The notes beneath the pieces were generated by a model that saw nothing but the letters and a program-made list of their open reading frames with translations, was not told the DNA's origin and did not search any database. Of a stretch of 64,000 nucleotides of DNA, positions 27,756-37,815 are shown piece after piece. This DNA is from Algoriphagus sp. (lineage in GTDB: Bacteria > Bacteroidota > Bacteroidia > Cytophagales > Cyclobacteriaceae), in NCBI GenBank assembly GCA_023653075.1, contig JAMNXQ010000006.1:1-64000 (forward strand), read 5' to 3'. A program made the position numbers and the translations under genes. The first letter of the stretch is position 1; each line of letters starts with the position of its first letter.

Positions 27756-29402
27756 ATGGCCGAAATTATTAGAATGCCAAAAATGAGTGACACCATGGAA
27801 GAAGGTGTGATTGCATCCTGGTTGAAAAAAGTAGGTGATACTGTCAAGCCTGGAGACATTCTTGCAGAGGTGGAAACGGATAAAGCTACCATGGAGTTGG
27901 AATCTTACGAAGAGGGGATTTTGCTTTACGTAGGAGTAAAAGAAAAAGATTCGGTTCCTGTCAATGGAATCATCGCAATAATCGGAGAGAAGGGAGAAGG
28001 GTTCCAACATTTGCTGTCTGGAGCACCAGCAGATGCAACCAAAGCAGAGGAAGTAAGTCCGGCACTTACACCTTCACCAGCATCCGCAGTGGCTGATGTA
28101 AAAGCACCTGCAGCATCTACGGCATCTATTCCTGCCATCGTGGTGACCATGCCCAAAATGAGCGACACCATGCAAGAAGGAACCATCGCAACCTGGTTGA
28201 AAAAAGTAGGCGATCCCGTTAAATCGGGAGAAATCATAGCAGAAGTAGAGACGGATAAGGCCACTATGGAATTGGAGTCTTACGAAGATGGGGTCTTGTT
28301 ATACATTGGTATAGAAGCAGGAGGAAGTGTTCCTGTTGATGGAGTCATTGCCGTGATTGGAGAAAAAGGTGCCGATTACCAAAACCTTTTGGCAGCGCAT
28401 CAGGGTGGGGGATCTACGTCTGTCCCTGTCGAAGTAGCCAGTCCTGTAGCACTTGCAGCAGTTAGCGCATCTGCTCCAGAAGTACCTCAAGCACCAGTTG
28501 TAGCTGCAGTTGCTAGTTTGACTGGAAACGAGCGTGTTAAAGCATCTCCCCTTGCTAAGAAAATAGCCTCTGACAAAGGGGTAGATATCCGTCAAGTAGC
28601 CGGAAGTGGTGAAGGTGGACGTATTATTAAAAGAGATATTGAGACCTTTGTACCAGCTGCACCAGCCTCTAGTCCTCAAGTTTTCGCCTCCCAAGCAGTG
28701 GCTAGTCCAGTATTGGGTCAGGAAAGCTTCCGAGAAGAGAAGGTTTCGCAGATGCGTAAAACAATTGCCAAGCGATTGGCTGAAAGTAAATATTCGGCTC
28801 CTCACTTCTACTTGACCATGGAGATCAACATGGACAAGGCGATCGAGGCGAGAAAGAGCATGAACGAGTTTGGTACTGCAAAGATATCTTTCAATGACTT
28901 GGTCATTAAAGCATCTGCAGCGGCATTGCGTCAAAATCCTAAAGTAAACTCCAGCTGGTTGGGAGATAAGATCCGCTACAACGACCATATTCACATTGGA
29001 ATGGCGGTAGCAGTAGAGGAAGGCCTCTTGGTTCCAGTGATCCGCTTTGCAGATCAGCTGTCCTTGAGCCAGATTTCGAATCAAGCCAAATCTTTAGGCC
29101 AAAAGGCAAAAAATAAAGAGCTACAACCCAAGGATTGGGAAGGAAATACCTTTACCATCTCCAATTTGGGCATGTTTGGCATCGATGAATTTACCGCCAT
29201 CATCAATCCACCAGATGCCTGTATCTTGGCAGTGGGCGGAATTAAGGAAACGGTAATTGTGAAGGAAGGCCAACTGAAAGTGGGCAACGTGATGAAGGTG
29301 ACGCTTTCCTGCGACCACCGCGTGGTGGATGGAGCTGTAGGCTCGGCATTCCTTCAGACGCTGAAGGGCTTGTTGGAAGATCCAGTGCGTATCCTTATCT
29401 AA
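27756..29402 (+). CDS. pyruvate dehydrogenase E2 (dihydrolipoamide acetyltransferase), two lipoyl domains
   Basis: Two ETDKATMELES lipoyl motifs, E3-binding domain, SCDHRVVDGAVG catalytic motif. Confidence 0.95.
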   Translation: MAEIIRMPKMSDTMEEGVIASWLKKVGDTVKPGDILAEVETDKATMELESYEEGILLYVGVKEKDSVPVNGIIAIIGEKGEGFQHLLSGAPADATKAEEVSPALTPSPASAVADVKAPAASTASIPAIVVTMPKMSDTMQEGTIATWLKKVGDPVKSGEIIAEVETDKATMELESYEDGVLLYIGIEAGGSVPVDGVIAVIGEKGADYQNLLAAHQGGGSTSVPVEVASPVALAAVSASAPEVPQAPVVAAVASLTGNERVKASPLAKKIASDKGVDIRQVAGSGEGGRIIKRDIETFVPAAPASSPQVFASQAVASPVLGQESFREEKVSQMRKTIAKRLAESKYSAPHFYLTMEINMDKAIEARKSMNEFGTAKISFNDLVIKASAAALRQNPKVNSSWLGDKIRYNDHIHIGMAVAVEEGLLVPVIRFADQLSLSQISNQAKSLGQKAKNKELQPKDWEGNTFTISNLGMFGIDEFTAIINPPDACILAVGGIKETVIVKEGQLKVGNVMKVTLSCDHRVVDGAVGSAFLQTLKGLLEDPVRILI

Positions 29403-29414
29403 AAACTACCTGTC

Positions 29415-29442
29415 AAAAAGTCCTATGCAACGAGGACTTTTT
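29415..29442 (+). terminator. intrinsic terminator
   Basis: aaaaagtcct atgcaacg aggacttttt. Confidence 0.75.
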
Positions 29443-29514
29443 GCTTTTGTATGGTTTTTGAAATGCATATTGAACTTGGGTTCTACACTGGAACACTAGA
29501 AATTTAAATTTTCC

Positions 29515-30057
29515 ATGGAAAAAATTAAATCCACGACCGTCGTAGCCATTCGGCACAAGGGGGAAGTAGTCATCGGTGCCGATGGGCAAGCAACCCAAGG
29601 CAATACGGTAGCCAAAAGCACAGTGAAGAAGATCAGAGTTCTCCAAGGAGGGAAGATCGTAACTGGTTTTGCAGGTTCCACAGCGGATGCATTTACCCTC
29701 CTGGAGAAGTTTGAAGAGAAGCTTGGCGCTTTTGGAAATAACATGAAGCGGGCGGCTGTAGAACTTGCCAAAGAGTGGCGCATGGATCGCATGCTCAGCC
29801 GCTTGGAAGCCATGATGATCGTAGCCGATAAAGATGATATTTTGATTATCTCTGGAAATGGGGATGTGATCGAGCCCGATATGGAAATTGCTACTATCGG
29901 TTCGGGTAGCGTGTATGCACAGTCTGCTGCACGTGCGATGAAGAAGTTTGCCCCCCAACTTACTGCTGAAGAGATGGTACGCGAAAGCCTGCATATCGCA
30001 GCGGATGTCTGTATTTACACCAACCACAATTTGGTTGTTGAAAAGGTTACTACCTGA
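29515..30057 (+). CDS. hslV: ATP-dependent protease subunit HslV
   Basis: TTVVAIRHKGEVVIGADGQATQGNTV, TGFAGSTADAFTLLEKFE. Confidence 0.95.
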   Translation: MEKIKSTTVVAIRHKGEVVIGADGQATQGNTVAKSTVKKIRVLQGGKIVTGFAGSTADAFTLLEKFEEKLGAFGNNMKRAAVELAKEWRMDRMLSRLEAMMIVADKDDILIISGNGDVIEPDMEIATIGSGSVYAQSAARAMKKFAPQLTAEEMVRESLHIAADVCIYTNHNLVVEKVTT

Positions 30058-30074
30058 TCTACCCCGTTCACCCT

Positions 30075-30106
30075 AAAAAAGTCGGAAAGAATTCCGACTT
30101 TTTTTT
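30075..30106 (+). terminator. intrinsic terminator
   Basis: aaaaaagtcgga aagaa ttccgacttttttt. Confidence 0.8.
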
Positions 30107-30165
30107 ATTTCCAGCAAACCAGATCGGCTGTTTTTAAGTTAAGGAAGTATACTTTACGATTTCAA

Positions 30166-30831
30166 ATGGACACAGCAACTGCAAAAAAGACGGGTAAAAA
30201 AGATTACCAACGATTGATTTTAGAAGGGTTTATTTCGCATGTGCTGGAGTATGGCAATGAACCTACTTCTATTTTCAAGTTTGCCAAAGATTTAAAAATC
30301 AAAGAAGCAGAGCTTTACACGTATTATACCTCTTTTGAAGCCATAAAATCGGCGATATGGGTAGCCTTGTTTGAAGAAACCAAACGTCAATTGGAGGAGC
30401 AAGAGGTGTACAAGGAATATGCAGTACGCGAAAAATTCCTCTCCTTCCTATTTACTTGGGTGGAGGAACTGAAGAAAAACAGATCCTATCTCTTGTCCCT
30501 CTACAAGGACAAGACGACTACCTTCAAGAACTTGCCTTCCGACACACGAGACTTCAAGGAACTTTTTAAGGAATTTGCATCTGAACTGATTTTAGAAGGC
30601 AAAGGAACGCAGGAGATTGCTTCCCGTCCCTTGATTACTGAGAAATACGACGAAGCCTTGTGGTTGCAAGTGGCCTTTGTGTTTCGCTACTGGTTGGACG
30701 ACAACAGCCCACGATTTGAAAAAACAGACGCTGCCATCGAGAAGACGGTCAATTTTGCATTCGACTTGATGGGGAAAAGTGCCTTAGATTCTTTTTTAGA
30801 CTTAGCGAAGTTTCTATACCAAACCAAATAA
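30166..30831 (+). CDS. TetR/AcrR-like regulator
   Basis: 221 aa; ILEGFISHVLEYGNEPTSIFKFAKDLKIKEAELYTYYTSFEAIKSAIW HTH-like N-terminus. Confidence 0.75.
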   Translation: MDTATAKKTGKKDYQRLILEGFISHVLEYGNEPTSIFKFAKDLKIKEAELYTYYTSFEAIKSAIWVALFEETKRQLEEQEVYKEYAVREKFLSFLFTWVEELKKNRSYLLSLYKDKTTTFKNLPSDTRDFKELFKEFASELILEGKGTQEIASRPLITEKYDEALWLQVAFVFRYWLDDNSPRFEKTDAAIEKTVNFAFDLMGKSALDSFLDLAKFLYQTK

Positions 30832-30834
30832 GGA

Positions 30835-32154
30835 ATGTCTGACAAGGTGAAAGAGCAGGGATCTATTCCTGTTTCTAAAGTTCAGCGTGCGGCTAAATTT
30901 ATTTCTACAGGAGCGAAGGTAGGGGGGAATTACGTCAAACATTATGCAAAAAAGATGGTCAATCCCTCGCTCAACCGGGAGGAATTGCACCAGGATAATG
31001 CTTCGGATATTTACAACTCCCTGAGTGAACTTAAGGGTTCTGCGCTCAAAGTGGCACAAATGATGTCCATGGATAAAAATTTGCTTCCTCGAGCCTATCA
31101 GGACAAGTTTACTATGGCGCAATATTCTGCCCCTCCCTTGTCTTATCCTTTGGTGGTGAAGACTTTTCAAAAATATTTTCAAAAAACACCAGATCAGCTT
31201 TTTGATACCTTCACTCGCGCCGCAGTAAATGCCGCGTCTATCGGGCAAGTGCATCAGGCTAGTAAGGGGGATAAAATTTTTGCTGTAAAAATTCAATATC
31301 CCGGTATAGGACAGTCTGTAAGTTCGGATTTGAAACTCGTCAAGCCCATTGCCTTGCGTATCCTCAATATGAATGCGCAAGAGTTGGATCATTACATGCA
31401 GGAAGTGGAGGAGCGCCTCTTAGAGGAAACAGACTATCTTCTGGAAGTGCAACGCTCGAGAGAAATATCTGAAGCATGTGCCCATATTCCCAATATTCGC
31501 TTTCCCAAATACTACGACTCCTTGAGTTCGGAACGCATCATCACGATGGATTGGATAGAAGGGAAGCACATCAAAGAATGGATGGATACCCAGCCCTCGC
31601 AAGAAGCCAGAAATAAGGTGGGGCAGGCCCTATGGGATTTTTACCATCACCAAGTACACCACTTGAATCAAGTGCATGCCGATCCCCATCCAGGTAATTT
31701 CATCATCACAGAAAATGATACGCTTGGCATCATTGACTTTGGTTGTGTGAAAGTAATTCCAAAAGACTTTTACACCGGATACTTTTCGTTGATTAAGCGT
31801 GATTTATTGATCAGTGAAGCTGAGTTGAACCAAATTTTCTTTGATTTGGAATTTATCTCAGACAAGGATTCTGATGCTGAAAAAGCATACTTCAGTGCTG
31901 TTTTTTCAGAGATGATTGCACTTCTAGGCACGCCTTTCCATGTTGCTAAATTTGACTTTTCGGATAACGAGTTTTTCAACGCGATTTTCCAATTAGGAGA
32001 TCGGATTGCTAATGATAAAATGTTTAAAAAGTCAAACCAAGCCCGAGGTTCTCGTCATGGGCTCTATGTGAATAGAACCTATTTTGGAATTTATAACTTG
32101 CTCAACCAACTTCGGGCAGAGGTGGTCACTACTAAGCCGGCTTGGTTAAGTTAA
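30835..32154 (+). CDS. AarF/ABC1/UbiB-family kinase-like protein
   Basis: KGSALKVAQMMSMD, NAASIGQVHQA, QVHADPHPGNF, LGIIDFGCVK. Confidence 0.92.
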   Translation: MSDKVKEQGSIPVSKVQRAAKFISTGAKVGGNYVKHYAKKMVNPSLNREELHQDNASDIYNSLSELKGSALKVAQMMSMDKNLLPRAYQDKFTMAQYSAPPLSYPLVVKTFQKYFQKTPDQLFDTFTRAAVNAASIGQVHQASKGDKIFAVKIQYPGIGQSVSSDLKLVKPIALRILNMNAQELDHYMQEVEERLLEETDYLLEVQRSREISEACAHIPNIRFPKYYDSLSSERIITMDWIEGKHIKEWMDTQPSQEARNKVGQALWDFYHHQVHHLNQVHADPHPGNFIITENDTLGIIDFGCVKVIPKDFYTGYFSLIKRDLLISEAELNQIFFDLEFISDKDSDAEKAYFSAVFSEMIALLGTPFHVAKFDFSDNEFFNAIFQLGDRIANDKMFKKSNQARGSRHGLYVNRTYFGIYNLLNQLRAEVVTTKPAWLS

Positions 32155-32306
32155 AAAAGCTTGACTCCAGAACGTGATGATTTCTTAAATGGTCCTTAGG
32201 GATACCCATTCGTAGGCGGATTTGTGGGGAGTAATGCTTATCTTGTTTAGGTTCCCTTCCGCCTGGTGGGCAAATTCCCTTACTTTACTCTTCAAAAAAT
32301 TCACTT

Positions 32307-32657
32307 ATGCTAGACACGCTTACTCTCCTCGCCCAGTTTGTTATTGCTCTCTCTATTGTTATCGTTTGGGTTTTCCGCTTTGACAACATTGTTTTAGAAT
32401 TTAAACAGTATGGACTTAGTACCCTTATTCGTTCCCTAGTAGGGTTTTCAAAAATTGTATTGGCTACTTTGCTGGTGGTAGGTGCTTGGTACCCTTCTTT
32501 AGTAGTAATCCCTGCTCTTTTGATGGGTCTATTGATGATGAGTGCACAATACTTTCACTTCAAAGTCAAGAATCCTTTTCACAAACGAGTTCCTTCTTTG
32601 TTCTTACTGATTCTTTGCTTTTTTGTCGCTGCCACTTCCTTAAATTGGTTCGCTTGA
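32307..32657 (+). CDS. DoxX-like membrane protein
   Basis: 116 aa, 4 hydrophobic segments. Confidence 0.65.
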   Translation: MLDTLTLLAQFVIALSIVIVWVFRFDNIVLEFKQYGLSTLIRSLVGFSKIVLATLLVVGAWYPSLVVIPALLMGLLMMSAQYFHFKVKNPFHKRVPSLFLLILCFFVAATSLNWFA

Positions 32658-33001
32658 TGGGAATACATGAAGTACTAGTGCTTAGCTCTAGTTTTTCTTT
32701 TTTTGCCTATGGAATTGCGTATTTTAGTTCACCCAAAATGAAGGAAGAGTTTATTCGTTTTGGCCTAGCCAAATTTGGGACACTCACCGCAGTACTCGAG
32801 ATTTTTGGTGCTTTGGGATTAGTGATTGGCCTTACTTTTACCCCATTGCTTGTCTTTTCCGCAGGTGGACTCTCACTATTGATGTTGCTCGGAGTAGCTG
32901 TAAGGTTACGAATCAATGATCCCTTATTGGTGATAGTGCCAGCTTTCTCGTTTTTTATACTGAATGCTTACCTCTTTTTTAAGGCACTTCAATCACTGTA
33001 G
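32657..33001 (+). CDS. DoxX-like membrane protein
   Basis: ATG at 32657 overlaps upstream TGA by 1 nt; 114 aa, 4 TM; track start at 32486 is inside the upstream gene. Confidence 0.65.
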   Translation: MGIHEVLVLSSSFSFFAYGIAYFSSPKMKEEFIRFGLAKFGTLTAVLEIFGALGLVIGLTFTPLLVFSAGGLSLLMLLGVAVRLRINDPLLVIVPAFSFFILNAYLFFKALQSL

Positions 33002-33084
33002 GGGAGCATCTTGGCTCATCCTCGGCTTGGGTTGTTGCTGAAATCCTTTTAACTGCCTATTATTCCTTTTTACCAGTTAGTTTA

Positions 33085-33180
33085 CGTTGATCGATGACTA
33101 ATCGTTCACAGACTACAGCTCACCCAAAAGAACTTCAATCCTAAATTTCTTTCGTTACTCGTAACAAATTGGAAAAATCG
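33085..33180 (+). repeat. diverged copy of dispersed intergenic repeat
   Basis: gttcacagactacagctcacccaaaagaacttcaatcctaaatttctttcgttactcgtaacaaa aligns with 4676-4741. Confidence 0.65.
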
Positions 33181-33254
33181 AATAAGCTAACTGGATACAG
33201 CTAGTTGGCAAGTAGTTTTTTATTTTCGAATGAAGGATCTCGTTCAATTCCATC

Positions 33255-34445
33255 CTATTGCCGGGTGTAGGTTACCCGATAGATGCAGTTGGCCATATCA
33301 TCCGAGATGAGCAGGCTACCGTCCTTCAATTCCTGGACATCTACTGGTCTTCCCCAGGCTTCCTGACTTTCGGAATCTAGCCAACCCGCTACAAAAACTT
33401 CTTGGCCTGTTACTATTCCAGTGGAATCCATTCGCACCAGGACCACCTCGTAACCTGACTTTTTACTTCGGTTCCAGCTTCCATGTTTTGCAATGAATAG
33501 TTGGTGCTTGAAACTTGCTGGAAACTGATCACCTTCGTAAAAACGGATTCCCAAAGGCGCAGTATGGGCACCTAATTTGCTTGCTGGGGCGGTGTAAAAC
33601 GAAGCTTCTTTGCCTTCTGTGCCTACTTCTGGGTCCTGGATCGTACCTGCATGCCAGTAGGGATATCCAAAATGCTGGCCAAGTCTAGTGGCTCTATTGA
33701 GCTCGCAATCTGGCATATCGTCCCCAAGCATATCACGGCCATTGTCAGTAAACCACAATTCTTTGCTGATTGGGTGCCAATCCATACCTACCGAATTGCG
33801 TACCCCATGGGAATAGATTTCAGGTTTAGCACCTGGCTTGTTCACATCTAATCGGGTGATGCTCGCAAAAATGGGGTCTTTAGACACACAGATATTGCAA
33901 GGAGCACCGACAGGAATGTAGAGTAAGCCATCGGGACCAAAGGAGATAAACTTCCAGCCGTGATGGGCTTCCTCGGGATAGCCCTCATAGACCACCTCAT
34001 AAGTTGGGTTTTCTAGGTTCTTCTCAATGTCTTTGAATCGTAGAATTCGGGAAACTTCGGCTACATACAAGTCTCCATCCTTGATTGCCACCCCATTGGG
34101 CATGTTGAGGTCATTGGCAAGGATGTATTTGCTGTCTGCCTTGCCATCGCCATTTTCATCCACGAGGGCAAATACATTTTTTTCTTGTCGATTACCTACG
34201 AAGACAATCCCACTTTCGGAAGTCGCCATCGATCGTGCATTCGGGACATCTGCTGCCCATACCTCAATCTTAAACCCTTCTGGGAGTTGGAGTTTGGCCA
34301 ATTGCACCTCCGCTTTAGTTGCCGAAATTGAGATTTTGGACCCTACAGGAGTAGTAGAGGTGGCTGACTTTTCTTCGCTGCAAGCGAATAGGCTTACTAG
34401 AAGAACAGCAGTAAGAGGCGGTAACAAACGAAGAAGTCGAATCAT
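33255..34445 (-). CDS. PQQ-dependent sugar/sorbosone dehydrogenase-like lipoprotein
   Basis: Lipobox VSLFAC; LPEGFKIEVWA, NGVAI, SHGVRNSVGMDWHP, WFTDNGRD. Confidence 0.88.
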   Translation of the reverse strand: MIRLLRLLPPLTAVLLVSLFACSEEKSATSTTPVGSKISISATKAEVQLAKLQLPEGFKIEVWAADVPNARSMATSESGIVFVGNRQEKNVFALVDENGDGKADSKYILANDLNMPNGVAIKDGDLYVAEVSRILRFKDIEKNLENPTYEVVYEGYPEEAHHGWKFISFGPDGLLYIPVGAPCNICVSKDPIFASITRLDVNKPGAKPEIYSHGVRNSVGMDWHPISKELWFTDNGRDMLGDDMPDCELNRATRLGQHFGYPYWHAGTIQDPEVGTEGKEASFYTAPASKLGAHTAPLGIRFYEGDQFPASFKHQLFIAKHGSWNRSKKSGYEVVLVRMDSTGIVTGQEVFVAGWLDSESQEAWGRPVDVQELKDGSLLISDDMANCIYRVTYTRQ

Positions 34446-34526
34446 GGGCTTGAATTTTGGGTAAAATTAACCGAATAGTTCTGAGAATGATTCAGATTAG
34501 AGTGGAGTATTGGTTATTTTTGCGGC

Positions 34527-36458
34527 ATGTTATCCATCAGTAACCTCTCTTATTTTATCGGCGGTCGTGCATTGTACGAAAATGCCAACCTACACATCAA
34601 GCCCAAGGATAAAATTGGCCTAGTCGGTCAAAATGGCACGGGTAAATCTACCTTGCTGAAAATCATCCATGGAGATTACCTGCCTACTACAGGAGAGGTG
34701 CAAAAGGCCAAAGACTGCAGCCTTGGATTTTTGAATCAGGACTTGCTTTCTTACCAGTCGGATGACTCTATTTTGGAGGTGGCTTTAGCCGCATTCAAGG
34801 AGACCTTGGCGATCCAGGATGAAATCGACAAGGTCTTGAAATTGATGGAAACGGATTATTCGGAGGAAATTATAAACCGACTAGCCCATCTACAGGATCG
34901 ATTTGAATCCAATGAGGGCTATACGATCAAAGCCAAAGCAGAAGAGGTATTGGAGGGGATTGGATTTCAAACCAACGACCTACAAAAGCCATTACGCCAG
35001 TTTTCTGGAGGGTGGCGTATGCGCGTGATGCTCGCCAAATTACTTTTGGAAAAGCCAGCCTTGCTGATGCTCGATGAACCGACCAACCACCTGGATTTAC
35101 CTTCCATTCAATGGGTGGAGAATTACTTGAAAAATTACGAAGGTGCAGTAGTGGTAGTTTCCCACGACCAGACTTTCTTGGACAACTGCATTAGTACTAC
35201 GGTGGAAGTGGCTAACCAAACCCTGACTTCCTATCCCGGAAATTATTCCTTTTACAAGGAGGAGAAAAAATTGCGGATGGAGTTGCAGCAGAATGCCTAC
35301 GAAAATCAGCAGCAGCAAATCAAGCAGACGGAGCGCTTTATTGAACGGTTCAGAGCGAAGGCTACCAAATCCAATCAAGTCCAATCCCGGATTAAGGCCT
35401 TGGATCGCATGGAGCGGGTGCATGAGGTGGTGAATGACGAGGCTTTCGTAAACTTTAAGTTTAAATTTTCACAAAAATCGGGACGCGATGTGGTCACCAT
35501 GGATCAGGTTTCCAAGGCTTATGGGGACTTGACTATTTTGAAAAATACCACAGCCCGCATTGAACGAGGAGATAAAATTGCACTGATTGGAGCCAATGGA
35601 AAAGGAAAATCCACCTTGCTTCGGATTATTGCAGGTACGGAGGCACTAGCAGGAAAGCGTACGGAAGGGCATAATGTGATCAAGTCCTTCTTTGCACAGC
35701 ACCAATTGGAGGCCTTGACCTTAGACAATGAGATCATTCAAGAAATGTCTCAGGCGGGAAGTGGTAAAACAGAAATGGAGCTTCGTGGAGTTTTGGGATG
35801 TTTTCTTTTCTCAAATGAAGAGGTGTATAAAAAAATTAAAGTGCTGTCGGGTGGTGAGAAGTCTCGTGTGGCTCTTGCCAAAACGCTGATTTCTGAAGCC
35901 AATTTTCTATTGCTAGATGAACCAACCAATCATTTGGATTTTCAATCCGTGAATATTTTGATTCAGGCCTTGCAGCAGTACGAGGGTACTTTTATCACCG
36001 TTTCCCACGATCGACACTTTATCAAGGGAGTAGCCAATAAGATCTGGTACATTGAGCAGCATGAAATCAAAGAGTACCCAGGGACTTACGAAGAGTATGA
36101 GTTTTGGAGAAGTCAACAGGTAGATCAGCTGGCTGCAGCACCCGTTCAAAAACTAGTCAAGGCCGCGGTGATGGCTCCATCTAAAAGTAAAGAAGAAACT
36201 CAGCAAGCCAAAAAGGAATTGAAGAAGCTGGAGGATCAATTACAAAATATCGAAAAAGAAATTCACCAATTGGAAGTACAAAAACAGGATTTGGAAGCCA
36301 AATTGGCTGAACCTTCCCTCTACGGAAATGAGGTGGAGGCTCAGAAAATACAGAAAAGCCACCAGCAAGTTCAGGCATCACTTGAAAAAGTAAATGCCAC
36401 TTGGGAGCAGTTGGTGGATCAAATCTCCTCCTTACAGCAACAAGTGACCCAGGTTTAA
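34527..36458 (+). CDS. ABC-F family ATPase
   Basis: Two Walker A motifs (GQNGTGKST, GANGKGKST), LSGGEKSR, LLDEPTNHLD; C-terminal coiled coil. Confidence 0.95.
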   Translation: MLSISNLSYFIGGRALYENANLHIKPKDKIGLVGQNGTGKSTLLKIIHGDYLPTTGEVQKAKDCSLGFLNQDLLSYQSDDSILEVALAAFKETLAIQDEIDKVLKLMETDYSEEIINRLAHLQDRFESNEGYTIKAKAEEVLEGIGFQTNDLQKPLRQFSGGWRMRVMLAKLLLEKPALLMLDEPTNHLDLPSIQWVENYLKNYEGAVVVVSHDQTFLDNCISTTVEVANQTLTSYPGNYSFYKEEKKLRMELQQNAYENQQQQIKQTERFIERFRAKATKSNQVQSRIKALDRMERVHEVVNDEAFVNFKFKFSQKSGRDVVTMDQVSKAYGDLTILKNTTARIERGDKIALIGANGKGKSTLLRIIAGTEALAGKRTEGHNVIKSFFAQHQLEALTLDNEIIQEMSQAGSGKTEMELRGVLGCFLFSNEEVYKKIKVLSGGEKSRVALAKTLISEANFLLLDEPTNHLDFQSVNILIQALQQYEGTFITVSHDRHFIKGVANKIWYIEQHEIKEYPGTYEEYEFWRSQQVDQLAAAPVQKLVKAAVMAPSKSKEETQQAKKELKKLEDQLQNIEKEIHQLEVQKQDLEAKLAEPSLYGNEVEAQKIQKSHQQVQASLEKVNATWEQLVDQISSLQQQVTQV

Positions 36459-36472
36459 CTTAGAATAGGCAC

Positions 36473-37741
36473 ATGAAAGCTCAGGCACTGCTCTTATTTT
36501 TTCTCGTTCTCTCATTTAAGGGAAATGCACAGGTGCTTGAGGACAAGGTTTATGCAGACCATATCCTTTCGGTACGAATGTTTCCTCAAGGGGGAGATGT
36601 AGAAAGCCAGCTGAATGCGCCTGTAGTTTCTTTGTCTGATTCCAAATCCTTGGTGGTTTGGTTTGATGATGTATCCTTTGATCCGGAGTTGTATACGGCC
36701 AAACTGGTTCACTGCGATACAGATTGGAAGAAGTCGGGATTACGGGATACTGACTTTTCTCTAGCATTCAATGAGTACACTTTATCGGACTATGCCTATT
36801 CGGTCAATACGCGGATGCCTTACATTCGGTATTCCTTTACCCTTCCTCGGGTAAGTAAATCCGGGAATTACCTACTTAAGGTGTACAAAAACCGGGATGA
36901 AAATGCAGTCATTTTTACGAGGCGATTTATGGTGGTAGAGAATAGTGCTGCTGTAGCAGCTCAAGTGGTGCCCCCTGCTCAGACCGAGGATCGCCGCACT
37001 TTGCAGCAAATCAATACCTCAGTCAATTACAGTAATCTGGAAGTGATTGATCCTCAAGTACAAATCAAGGTGGTAATTCGTCAGAACCAGCGTTGGGATA
37101 ATGTTAAAGTTTTGAACAAGCCCACCTTTTTGAACCAAAATTCCAAGCTTCTTCGGTACGAACCTTTTCAGGGGGAAAGTACCTTCCGTGCTGGAAACGA
37201 GTTTCGGTTTATCGACTTACGCTTTATCCGTGCCACAGGAGTCAATGTAGCCTCTGTGAAGGTAGAAGAAACTCTGGTGACTGCGGAAGCACGAGTGGAT
37301 TTACCAAGGCCAGGTGGAGCCTATGCACAATATTTAGATCTCAATGGGTTTTATGTGGTTCAAACGAATGATCGACCAGGGGGAGACCCTGAAGTAGAAA
37401 GTGAATATGTATTTACCACTTTTTACCTCGATGATGTACCAGGAAAAAACATCAAGTTGATGGGAGCGCTCAGTCAATGGGGAAAAGCACCTGAAGCGAC
37501 GATGGTGTACGATCCCAAAAAGCGCTTGTATTCCACTTCGCTTTTAGTGAAGCAAGGGTGGTACGATTACCAATTTGCTTATGCAAACGAAGATGGCTCC
37601 CTTGATTTTGAATCCTTGGAAGGAAGTCACTTCCAAACCGAGAATGAATACGAGGTATTTGTGTACTACAGGGGTCTAGGTTCTCGATACGATCAGTTGG
37701 TAGGTTACGTGTACTTGCAGCCGAATAAGCGAAGGCTATAA
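36473..37741 (+). CDS. DUF5103 / type IX secretion plug-like protein
   Basis: Signal peptide; YADHILSVRMFP, LVHCDTDWKKSGL, DYAYSVNTRMPYIRYSFTLP. Confidence 0.82.
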   Translation: MKAQALLLFFLVLSFKGNAQVLEDKVYADHILSVRMFPQGGDVESQLNAPVVSLSDSKSLVVWFDDVSFDPELYTAKLVHCDTDWKKSGLRDTDFSLAFNEYTLSDYAYSVNTRMPYIRYSFTLPRVSKSGNYLLKVYKNRDENAVIFTRRFMVVENSAAVAAQVVPPAQTEDRRTLQQINTSVNYSNLEVIDPQVQIKVVIRQNQRWDNVKVLNKPTFLNQNSKLLRYEPFQGESTFRAGNEFRFIDLRFIRATGVNVASVKVEETLVTAEARVDLPRPGGAYAQYLDLNGFYVVQTNDRPGGDPEVESEYVFTTFYLDDVPGKNIKLMGALSQWGKAPEATMVYDPKKRLYSTSLLVKQGWYDYQFAYANEDGSLDFESLEGSHFQTENEYEVFVYYRGLGSRYDQLVGYVYLQPNKRRL

Positions 37742-37762
37742 TCCATTTTTTCCCAAAAAATA

Positions 37763-37792
37763 AACCCCAAAAAGAAGGCTCTTTTTGGGGTT
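37763..37792. terminator. intrinsic terminator between convergent genes
   Basis: aaccccaaaaag aaggct ctttttggggtt. Confidence 0.75.
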
Positions 37793-37815
37793 AGCTCGTG
37801 AAATAGTCGAAGGGA

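Noticed and set aside
28299-29084. 261-aa ORF antisense to the E2 gene
   Set aside because: Composition typical of a shadow frame and opposite clear lipoyl/E2 motifs.
32486-32656. Extended start for the second DoxX-like gene
   Set aside because: Extension lies inside the upstream DoxX frame; ATG 32657 overlapping the upstream stop is more plausible.
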